Shown piece after piece: positions 1 to 6,900 of a stretch of 12,904 bases of DNA. Below the pieces are notes generated by a model, which had not been told where the DNA came from, searched no databases, and worked only from the letters and a program-made list of their open reading frames with translations. Positions within the stretch are counted from its first letter, which is position 1. Each line of letters starts with the position of its first letter. Source of the DNA: Stramenopiles sp. TOSAG23-3 (lineage: Eukaryota; Sar); NCBI GenBank assembly GCA_900128585.1, contig LT642658.1:1-12904 (forward strand). The letters run 5' to 3'. Both the position numbers and the translations under genes were made by a program.

Positions 1-223
1 CTATCTCGATTTTTTAATTTGATTTTTTAATTTCTTAATTTCGTTTCGTCGTTGATGGTTGTCAATCATCATCACAGATGAATTGTTTTTGTTCCTATTC
101 GAAAGAGTAATAAGCAAAACATCTGGTACGGGGTCGGTCCGGGTATGAAGGCGTAAAGCACTTCCCGGATCGAGGCCCTGACCTCACTCACGCTTAGCTC
201 TGAACGTTGCCTTCCAAAATCGC
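1..223. other. 3' flank of the hexosaminidase gene (intergenic)
   Basis: There is no supportable gene here. The first 45 bases are T-rich and contain a 13-bp unit (GATTTTTTAATTT) present twice head to tail at 8-20 and 21-33. Read on the minus strand these units give two ATTAAA hexamers (13-18 and 26-31), about 200 bases past the hexosaminidase stop; they are possible variant poly(A) signals. I found no canonical AATAAA on the minus strand here. Bases 121-223 are clearly more GC-rich than the start and contain the hairpin listed separately. Confidence 0.5.
134..173. other. Strong hairpin just past the hexosaminidase stop codon
   Basis: TCGGTCCGGG (134-143) pairs with CCCGGATCGA (164-173). This gives ten stem positions, one of them a G:T/G:U wobble if read as plus-strand RNA (an A:C mismatch on the minus strand). 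The 20-base interior can pair further: AAG 148-150 with CTT 161-163, and GC 151-152 with GC 158-159 around a GTAAA loop. It lies 50-90 bases downstream of the minus-strand stop, so it would fall in the hexosaminidase 3' UTR. The pairing is seen directly; a role in mRNA 3'-end formation or stability is inference. Confidence 0.45.
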
Positions 224-1945
224 TTAGGGCGAAACATATGTGAATTCATACGGGTAAGGGCAGTGGTCAGCAAAGTTCACTGGAGAGACTGGGATCCCTC
301 GAGCTACCATGCGACATCGCTGGTTTTGGATTCTGCTCAACGCCGACGTCAAATTTCTTACCGACTTGTCGCTCCACAACCGTTCCCCAACAGCAACGCT
401 CCGGGGAAACACATTCGACAACAAATTGGTCCCATCAAAGTATGGGTTCCAACTGCAGACTTCTGCCCCCAGAAGCTTCTCCTGCTCTTTCTCGTCCAGG
501 CTGGAGTTGGTAAAAGGCTCCACCCGGTAATAGTACTCCCACTCGCTGATATCATCGATCCGCCTGGTGAAGCCGCCGTTTATGGCGTTTGTCGAATAAT
601 CCAAGTACCAGTCCGTGGTCGTGTAAATGGTCTTGTAGCCCTCCTTTATGAGCGTGTCCAAGATGGTCGTGTTCCCCCATTTGTGCTTCCATACCTCTAC
701 GATCGCGCCCTCGGGGTACCCAGTTGTTGAGCCAAAATTTTCTTCCCAGATAACTGGGGTCTTGCCCAGGTTCGTAAGCATCGAGACAACTTTCTCTTCA
801 AAATACATTTGTAAGGCTGGCGACGAGGTAAGGTTGTGATCTTTGCAAAACTGCTGCACAGAGCTGGTGCTCTGCCAGCACGTCCCGTCAACTTCGTCCC
901 CACCAATGTGGAAAAACTCGTCCTGGAACCGACCGGACATTTCTTTCAAAAACTTTTGAAGAAAACTGTAGGTGTAATTCTTTGAAGGGTCCATCGGCTT
1001 GGAAAACTCCTTCACGGACCCTGCCGGGCAGTCTGTGCGAAGGCCTGGGTAACCAACGAACCAGCTGGTGCTGTGCCCGGGCATGTCAAACTCTGGGATA
1101 ACTCGTACCCCACGGACACGAGCGAAATCGATGATATCCGCCACGGTTCCAGGCGAGTAAATGTGCCGCCCGTCCATCCCGAACGACCCCTGGTTGGCAA
1201 GCTCTGGGTAAGTGCTGGAAACTATCGGGAACGACTGGTCGTCTGTAATGTGCCAATGCAAGACATTGAATTTGTTGTAGGCCATCCCGTCGATCAAGGC
1301 CTTGAAATGCGTGGAAGACACAAAGTGGCGCCCTGTGTCAAGCATGACCCCGCGGTAATTCCACCGCGGCGCATCATCGATGACGAATTTAGAGTAAGGC
1401 ACCATGCCGCTCTCCAAATCAAACAGTTGCGAGAACGTTTCGAGCCCTCTCAGGACCCCCCAAACAGACCCCGTCCCGCCAAGCACGGAGCCTTCGGAGC
1501 CGTCGATGGAGAGGGTGTAGGTCTCGTCGGCGCTCTGCGAGGGCCAAGCTAGACCGGTAGTTTTCCTTTGGGCGGGCATTCCTCCGGTCGAACCGATGCT
1601 TATGTCAAGTGAAAAAATCTCCATGTTCGGATCAGGGTCGCCCACCCTCGGTTTGGGTTGGCTCCCCTCGGCCTGGGTAGCTTTCAGCGGCTTCAAAATT
1701 TTCAAGTACCGGGCAAAGGCTTGGTTCAAAATGTTTAGTTCCGAAGGACTAAGTCGCAATTTCGTCGCCGCTGCGATGTTGAACTGAAAATCGCTGGACA
1801 ACGTTGCGGTCGGTGAATCATAGTTTATTGCGCATTTTTTAGGAAGCGGCCATATCCCGAGACTGTCCGGGCACGATTGCGTGGCCTGGGCAGCCGAGAA
1901 GAAGACCGCCAACAAGAGGACTTTAACAAATGCCAAGGACGACAT
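224..1945 (-). CDS. Beta-N-acetylhexosaminidase, GH20 family (secreted or lysosomal)
   Basis: This enzyme removes terminal beta-linked GlcNAc or GalNAc from glycoconjugates or chito-oligosaccharides. The complete 573-residue, intronless product is close in size to human HEXA/HEXB. Residues 1-21 are a signal peptide (hydrophobic LLLAVFF; likely cut after AQA). About 25-170 match the GH20 N-terminal domain and about 195-530 the TIM barrel. Pocket residues visible by family comparison are R206 (DTGRH), D235/D236 (HWHITDDQSFP), H291 (PEFDMPGH), the catalytic pair D350-E351 (HIGGDEVDG), W400, W419, W446-Y447 and W499. C306/C356 and C544/C562 match conserved disulfides. Five N-glycosylation sequons occur at N323, N371, N425, N480 and N531. 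There is no membrane anchor or KDEL-like tail, so a soluble lysosomal/vacuolar or secreted enzyme is expected. The start has a good context (GCCATG, purine at -3). Oddity: Pro501 stands where relatives have the sugar-contacting Glu of the W-x-E motif, so specificity or activity may be altered. Confidence 0.96.
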   Translation of the reverse strand: MSSLAFVKVLLLAVFFSAAQATQSCPDSLGIWPLPKKCAINYDSPTATLSSDFQFNIAAATKLRLSPSELNILNQAFARYLKILKPLKATQAEGSQPKPRVGDPDPNMEIFSLDISIGSTGGMPAQRKTTGLAWPSQSADETYTLSIDGSEGSVLGGTGSVWGVLRGLETFSQLFDLESGMVPYSKFVIDDAPRWNYRGVMLDTGRHFVSSTHFKALIDGMAYNKFNVLHWHITDDQSFPIVSSTYPELANQGSFGMDGRHIYSPGTVADIIDFARVRGVRVIPEFDMPGHSTSWFVGYPGLRTDCPAGSVKEFSKPMDPSKNYTYSFLQKFLKEMSGRFQDEFFHIGGDEVDGTCWQSTSSVQQFCKDHNLTSSPALQMYFEEKVVSMLTNLGKTPVIWEENFGSTTGYPEGAIVEVWKHKWGNTTILDTLIKEGYKTIYTTTDWYLDYSTNAINGGFTRRIDDISEWEYYYRVEPFTNSSLDEKEQEKLLGAEVCSWNPYFDGTNLLSNVFPRSVAVGERLWSDKSVRNLTSALSRIQNQRCRMVARGIPVSPVNFADHCPYPYEFTYVSP

Positions 1946-1996
1946 GGCTGGTGTTTTTAATCACAGCAAGAAGGGAATCTTAAACTGCTAAAATAT

Positions 1997-2006
1997 TTTT
2001 ATAAAA
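1997..2006 (-). promoter_or_regulatory. TATA-like core promoter element of the hexosaminidase gene
   Basis: TTTTATAAAA is a perfect palindrome about 50 bases upstream of the hexosaminidase ATG on the minus strand. If it works as a TATA box, transcription would start about 25-30 bases downstream, leaving a 5' UTR of only about 20-30 bases. The match is clear, but the surrounding spacer is AT-rich, so chance occurrence is possible. Confidence 0.4.
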
Positions 2007-2161
2007 CCCGCGAGAAGGTCAGATCATTTGCACCTCCTATAATTATGAACAACTATTAACAGTAAACAAACGAATAAAAAGAAGGTTCGGTATCTATTTT
2101 TCTTGGATTGCATTCCTTCATTACCTTGTTGTTGTATCGTTTACTACTTTCTTGTGAATAC

Positions 2162-2229
2162 TACCGGTACCGGTACCAGGTACCTGCTGTATTATACCGT
2201 ATAATTACCTGGGTATTAATATTAATACC
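2162..2229. repeat. Cluster of perfect palindromes (GGTACC and GGTATTAAT types)
   Basis: Three self-complementary sequences lie within 68 bases: TACCGGTACCGGTA (14 bp, 2162-2175), CAGGTACCTG (10 bp, 2177-2186) and GGTATTAATATTAATACC (18 bp, 2212-2229). All share GGTA/TACC ends. They sit in the divergent promoter region about 220-280 bases upstream of the hexosaminidase start. They could be binding sites for a dimeric factor, a structure-forming site, or a chance cluster; only the symmetry is seen. Confidence 0.5.
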
Positions 2230-2230
2230 G

Positions 2231-2264
2231 CCTCTGCCCTCTGCCCTCTGCTGTCTGCTGTCTG
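2231..2264. repeat. Short 7-bp tandem repeat (CCTCTGC / TGTCTGC)
   Basis: Three exact CCTCTGC units (2231-2251) are followed by one TGTCTGC unit (2252-2258) and a six-base partial unit (2259-2264), nearly five copies of a heptamer with the core TCTGC. It begins two bases after the 18-bp palindrome. It looks like a simple minisatellite made by slippage; it has no coding value. Confidence 0.7.
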
Positions 2265-2813
2265 ATCTACGGAGAAAAAAAAAGAGATTGAATTCAGAAG
2301 AAGTAGTGTTATTTTAGGTTTTTATATATTTTTAAAAAAATGTCACAAATAATCATCAAATTGTGTCGATGATATGGCGAAAGCTGCCTTCCTGCTATTG
2401 CACGGTCCTTACGCTCCCCCTCTTTTTCATTTTTTGTTTTAATTAAGGATTAATACTACAATATAATAACATTAGTTATTAAGATAATAAAATTAGTATA
2501 AACAATACAGTATTATATTTATATATATATATAATACCTTAATTATAAAATAGACAAAATTTTATCACAGTTGAACTTCGTAAAAGAAAGCAGCAATAAT
2601 AAATCAATGCTCTGCTATTATACCTCGTATTACATTCTGTGGAGAGAAGAAGAAAGAAAGAAGGGTTTCAACTACTACACCGCGGTAGTATCCTCGTAAT
2701 TTTGTGTTTTCTTCTTTTTTTTGTTGCTTGGTAAAATAAAAAATAATAATACACCACCACTATACTATTGCATGCTGCGAAAAAAGGACATTTGGTTGTA
2801 GTTTTTGTTGGCG

Positions 2814-2929
2814 TTTTAGTTGTTTACTTCGTTCCTTTCAGTTGGCTTTGTTGTACATGCTTTTTAGTTGAGTGCAATCCGATGGGGAAACAAATAAACT
2901 ATTTTAGTTACGTTTAAGCAAAACTAAAA
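2814..2929 (+). promoter_or_regulatory. Repeated TTTTAGTT boxes upstream of the CCCH gene
   Basis: The octamer TTTTAGTT occurs at 2814-2821, 2862-2869 and 2902-2909, and inverted (AACTAAAA) at 2922-2929; a near match, AACTAAAC, lies at 2972-2979. All fall within about 180 bases before the CCCH start codon at 2991. They may be promoter sites or, if transcription starts early, 5' UTR elements. No clear TATA box for this gene was found. The repetition is seen; the function is inferred. Confidence 0.35.
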
Positions 2930-2990
2930 CCTAAAGAACCGTATAGTTTTCCTTTGTATCCAATAATTCCAAACTAAACCAACGAATAAT

Positions 2991-3359
2991 ATGTCCGAAG
3001 CAGCAACAGAAGAGGTGTGCCGTGCGTTCCGCAACAAGGGCCGTTGCCGGTACGGCGACGAGTGCAAGTATGAACACTCCGAAGGTGATTCGATCGCCAA
3101 CCCTCCTCGTGGACAATGCTTTAATTTTCAAGAAGACGGTGAGTGCAAATTTGGAGACCGTTGCCGTTTCAAGCACGGGGAAGAGGACCCTCGCTTCGAT
3201 GAGAATGGGGACCGCGTCCGAACTGGTGAAAAGAAGAAGAGGCGCCGCAAGCCCCGCCCCAAGACGGACGAAGTCTGCAACAACTTTATGGAGGGAAAGT
3301 GCCGATTCGGAGAAAATTGCCGTCACCAACACCCAGACCAAGAAGCCCAGGTTGAATAA
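2991..3359 (+). CDS. Small triple CCCH-type zinc-finger protein (likely RNA-binding)
   Basis: The product is 122 residues, intronless, and almost entirely zinc fingers. Finger 1 uses C10, C19, C25, H29 (C-x8-C-x5-C-x3-H). Finger 2 uses C43, C52, C58, H62 with the same spacing. Finger 3 uses C96, C104, C110, H114 (C-x7-C-x5-C-x3-H). A basic patch at about 80-92 (EKKKRRRKPRPKT) between fingers 2 and 3 is a likely nuclear localisation or RNA-contact segment, and acidic linkers precede it. CCCH fingers of this spacing commonly bind single-stranded RNA in mRNA turnover, splicing or export; which of these applies cannot be told. The ATG at 2991 has A at -3 and lies just before finger 1. An overlapping frame from 3022 and an antisense frame lack any finger pattern. 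The stop TAA sits inside an AATAAA. Confidence 0.9.
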   Translation: MSEAATEEVCRAFRNKGRCRYGDECKYEHSEGDSIANPPRGQCFNFQEDGECKFGDRCRFKHGEEDPRFDENGDRVRTGEKKKRRRKPRPKTDEVCNNFMEGKCRFGENCRHQHPDQEAQVE

Positions 3360-3410
3360 ATGGCGCGCTGGTTAACAAAGCCCTGGCGCACGTGCGTCCA
3401 TGTGCCGCCA

Positions 3411-3429
3411 TACCGTGACCAACACGGTA
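3411..3429 (+). other. Small hairpin in the CCCH 3' UTR
   Basis: TACCGTG (3411-3417) and CACGGTA (3423-3429) form a perfect 7-bp stem with a 5-base loop, about 50 bases after the CCCH stop and before its AATAAA. It could be an mRNA 3' UTR stem-loop; function is unproven. Confidence 0.35.
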
Positions 3430-3451
3430 CAACAGGCGAGCACGGCTTCCA

Positions 3452-3457
3452 AATAAA
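3452..3457 (+). terminator. Poly(A) signal AATAAA of the CCCH gene
   Basis: A canonical AATAAA lies 93 bases after the stop codon, followed by an A-rich stretch and later T-runs near 3513-3522. A second AATAAA (3355-3360) overlaps the stop codon itself and would leave almost no 3' UTR, so the downstream copy is the more likely signal. Confidence 0.5.
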
Positions 3458-3593
3458 TTAATTAAAAAACACAAGAAATGTACATACAACGCCGGCGCGC
3501 TGACCGCAAAAGTTTTTTTTTTCAATTTTATTTAACAGACAATTTAATTGTTTTAAAAGGAAATGGCTTAACTCAGTCACTTCTGCTCTATCT

Positions 3594-3715
3594 CTTATTA
3601 AAAATCTAAATTTCTTTACTTCTTTTTAATAAGGGGGTTGGTTTAGAAGTAGTATTCGATTTAAAATGAGAGTCTTAAAACGTACTATATATTTTGTTTT
3701 TTTCTTTTTAATAAG
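3594..3715. repeat. AT-rich inverted and direct repeat set (CTTATTAAAAA)
   Basis: CTTATTAAAAA (3594-3604) is the exact reverse complement of TTTTTAATAAG at 3623-3633, giving an 11-bp stem with an 18-base loop. The 14-mer TTCTTTTTAATAAG occurs at 3620-3633 and again at 3702-3715. The repeats lie between two convergent 3' ends. I see no target-site duplication, so I do not call a transposon. Confidence 0.5.
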
Positions 3716-3782
3716 ATTTTACGAGAAATAAAAATGAACATTGCAAGAAGGAAGGATTAATTGGAAATTTCGAGAGGTAAAG

Positions 3783-3888
3783 TATCATAGACTATCATAT
3801 ATATAAGGAAAAAAAACATATAGGTATTGATACGTATGATAAATTATAATATATAGTATGTTTGATACGTATGATACGTGTTATCATA
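3783..3888. repeat. TATCATA/TATGATA repeat cluster with a 15-bp direct repeat
   Basis: TTGATACGTATGATA occurs at 3827-3841 and 3862-3876 (35-bp period). The heptamer TATCATA occurs at 3783-3789, 3793-3799 and 3882-3888, and its complement TATGATA at 3835-3841 and 3870-3876. The last pair forms a hairpin with a 5-base loop. Each 15-mer contains the palindrome ATACGTAT. This lies downstream of the HECT gene's putative poly(A) signal. Confidence 0.55.
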
Positions 3889-3909
3889 AATTTTAGTTAT
3901 ATATACTCA

Positions 3910-3915
3910 TTTATT
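3910..3915 (-). terminator. Poly(A) signal AATAAA of the HECT gene
   Basis: TTTATT on the plus strand reads AATAAA on the minus strand, about 80 bases after the HECT ligase stop. Position and sequence fit a canonical poly(A) signal, but the AT-rich context makes chance matches common. Confidence 0.45.
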
Positions 3916-3993
3916 AACTTTAGATAACATCTAAGTACAAGTAACAGCCATTATTTTGTTCCATACTTTCACCCCTTCTCGGTGTCAAGGTAG

Positions 3994-6900
3994 TCAGGAA
4001 TCGAAAACATCATATGCTCCCCCGTTTGCAAAATCTTCCATCGTGGTGCAGTTTTGAATGGCGTACAGCAATCTTTCCAAACACACGTCGAAGGAGGAGT
4101 AAGGGGGTATTGACAGTTCGAAAAAGCACGTTTTCGCGTGCGGTAAAAACTTGTCCGGGTTGCTCTGCATCGCCAATGTTGGTTTCACGATGTGAAATGG
4201 CATCATAAACCCAGCCGCGATGGATGGCAAGCGGCGCTTGGCGTAAACAAAATTTATGAACTGACCCTGCTGGTCGTTGCTCATGGATTCCAGCGCATTC
4301 CAAAAAAAGGCAATGTGCGGTGTTTCCGCAGTGAGTCCTTCGTCGTACACGGTCAAGTCCTTCAACAGGTCCAAATCGATGTCTTTGGAACCGCACAGAA
4401 TTGTTTCAAACTCCTTAGGGGTAAACATACGGAGCAACGGGGTGGGGATGACGTGGCCCATGCCAGACTCAAACGCGTTCAAGAATGTTTGCTTGTTATT
4501 CAACATAAAGCATTGTACAACTTCCTGTGCGCCCTTCTCCTCGATCGTGGGGGTTGCATTGCTGGCAGAAGCAGTTGTTTGGCTGGCCTGCGCTTCTCTT
4601 CGCATACGCTTCTCCGTAGCCCGGTAATTGTCTTCCCCAATGGTTTCGATGCCCAGTATTTCGGCATCTTCGCGCTCCATGGCCTTCAACATCTGGACAA
4701 GTTGTTTCCCATGATAGTCATTCACGCCCGCGGATAAATCGTCCGTCTGGGAAGTCCACCACGACCACGAGAATGGTGAAAAGTGCAGTGGCAACTGGAT
4801 CCCATGCCGCATCGCCAGTCCTGTCAATTTTCCAAAAAATGTCACGGTATCAGCGTCTGAGCGAAAATTAAAGTGCCCGTCGTCGTCCAAAATATCGAGC
4901 ACCTGCTGAGGTTCATCGCAAGCTGCGGCGGCAAATATAGCACGGTACGGACCGCCGTTGTCGTCGACATTTTCCCCTAGGCATTTCACAAAGAAGCAAC
5001 GACTCTGTCCTTTGTCGTTAATGTGCTGGTATGAGCGACGCCATTGGGTGCTCGACCATTTGCCGCTGGCAGCTTCTAGCTGACCAAAGACAGACGCACT
5101 TCGCCTAGCCGCCTGGTCGGCAATGGCTTTCAGCCGGGGCGTCGCGGCTCCGACCCGATTAATTTTAATTTCCGGTATCTCCCCTGGTTTTTCCCATTCG
5201 TCCTCGGGGGGGCGTGTAAATATAGTCGTGGCTACCAGCATTTCTTTCCAGAAAACCATTTTTTCTTTCCTGAAAAACCAGCCTCTTGCCTTGGCTACCA
5301 TTTCGCCCAAATTGGACTCAAAGTTGAGCGAGCGGTTATCCCTGTGCGCCGAAAAGTCGATGAACGGCAGTATGCCACCAACGCAAGCGTTAAAATGAAA
5401 GAATAATGCGAGCAGAACTTCCCGTGCCCTTGTATTATCCTCCAAAAATGAGGCGTTGCTAAGTTGATACGGTGATATATTTTTTCTGTCACAAATGTCA
5501 TTCACCTTGGCTACCATATCAATAGCATCTTCAATGGAAAACTTTCTTGCCAAATCGGCAAATTCTGATACATCCATCACACTCTTGGCATCGGCATCGG
5601 TTTCTTTTACACGTTTGTCGTCCCCGGTATCGAAAACGACTTTTGTGGCACCATCATCGAAGGCGCGTTTTACAGCCTTTAAGACGTCGTTGACGTCCTT
5701 GGCCTTCGTTTTCTTCAGAGTGCCGCTTTTGAAACGTTTCCAAGTGTCGCACGCACCCTCCATTAACGGTGTCGCCCCTGCCTTCGCCCAGTCGCTGTTC
5801 CACGCACGGATAGTGATAGCAGCCCTGCAAAACTGAAACACGCGGTCTCGCGCACACGGAGTGCCTATGGACAAAAACTTGCAATTTTTCAGGGTCGCCT
5901 TGCTTCCTTCTTTACCAAACCCGATGCATGGATACAATTTTACGTTTTCTTTCGTTCCATTGTTTGTGCGAATATTGTGGTACGCCACGCCCATGTTCAA
6001 AAACACTTTCTTTCCTGTAAAAGGGTCCTCCCCTTCTTTTATAAATGATATCTGTCCCCGGTCCATGTCCAACAAGACACCCACAGTATCACCGGATTGA
6101 AACATTGTCCCGTAAAACAGTTCTCGGCCACGGCCATGTGTTGCGCGGTACGTTACTAGACCGTAACCCCCATTTGTTGGCCACCCGTGCAGTGAACAGT
6201 CTTTTTCTGCGACACCAATATAAGTCTTTCCCCATTCCATTACATCCAGTTTCACACTCCAATAATGCACGCCAGAGCTAAAACCGCGATTGGCATAAAC
6301 AATCGAATGTTCGTTCGAGATGGCTTCCGCGGAGTGAAGATCCTCACTCAATTTGATGTGAGAAGAGTCACTTTTTATGGGAGAAAAGATAAATGGGACG
6401 GTGGACTCGGGGTAAGCTTCAATGTGCGCCGGGGGCGATAACGAATCCAACTTCTCGTACAACTTTTGTTCTTCTTCCGGCAGCTTTGCGAATTCAGCCT
6501 CGCATAGATCGTAATCTTCTCCGATTTTATGGTACCGGACGCCAAGTATAGGGGACATTTGGCTTCGGTCACACCTAATAAGCACGTGTACGAGTGACGT
6601 AAATGTACATTTTATGCATTGCTCATTGCTGCCATCGAGGCACATTGTAGCCCCTTCCAAAGGTCCGTTGGACATTTTCACCGTTGCATTTCGCGGTGTT
6701 CCGGCCTCAAGCTCTCCTTCTCCTTCGGATTGTCGGCTCTGTTCGGTTTTATTATGATGCCAGCACAATTCAATTTGAACACGAACACGTTTTTCTTCCC
6801 ACAAGAGATTTATGGTAATCGCTTGGCGCCAACTTGCCTTCAAAACCCCATGGTACGTTTCCCAGCTCTCGTGCGTTGCTATACGGTCTAATGGCCCCTT

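Larger units (their letters stand above)
1946..2990. other. Divergent intergenic region between hexosaminidase and CCCH genes
   Basis: This 1045-base, AT-rich spacer separates two divergently transcribed genes and must hold both promoters. Beyond the elements listed separately it contains a (TA)7 run at 2520-2533, a pure purine tract at 2641-2664, and a small dyad TACTAC/GTAGTA at 2673-2678 and 2685-2690 around an ACCGCG centre. A short GC-richer island at about 2375-2425 ends in C and T runs. Open frames here are short, low-complexity and resemble no protein family I know, so I call no gene. Confidence 0.6.
3360..3993. other. Convergent intergenic region between CCCH and HECT genes
   Basis: These 634 bases hold both 3' ends. 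The first about 100 bases are GC-rich: a CGCACGTGCG palindrome at 3387-3396, a hairpin at 3411-3429, and the 9-mer GGCGCGCTG at both 3362-3370 and 3494-3502. The remainder is strongly AT-rich with repeats listed separately. No gene is supported. Confidence 0.6.

Noticed and set aside
167-177. tRNA B-box-like GGATCGAGGCC
   Set aside because: The flanking bases do not form a T-arm stem and no acceptor stem or A box fits, so there is no tRNA.
263-1552. Long plus-strand open frames (263-730 and 1073-1552) opposite the hexosaminidase gene
   Set aside because: They are antisense shadows of a clearly conserved GH20 coding sequence and their translations show no recognisable domain.
2108-2317. A 69-codon plus-strand frame in the divergent spacer
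   Set aside because: It runs through the palindromes and the heptamer repeat, is low in complexity and matches no family I know.
2352-2373. ATCATC/GATGAT dyad resembling a snoRNA C box region
   Set aside because: The C-box match is poor, no D box was found at a sensible distance, and the stem is only 6 bp.
2931-3375. Antisense frame 2931-3341 and overlapping plus frame 3022-3375 at the CCCH gene
   Set aside because: Only the frame from 2991 contains three correctly spaced C-C-C-H sets; the others are shadows.
3594-3715. Miniature inverted-repeat transposon
   Set aside because: There is no target-site duplication and the inverted ends are only 11 bp in very AT-rich sequence; kept only as a repeat.
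4010-4737. Open frames on both strands overlapping the end of the HECT gene (for example 4192-4737 plus and 4010-4396 minus)
   Set aside because: The HECT frame carries the catalytic Cys motif and conserved N-lobe across the same bases; the others have no domain signal.
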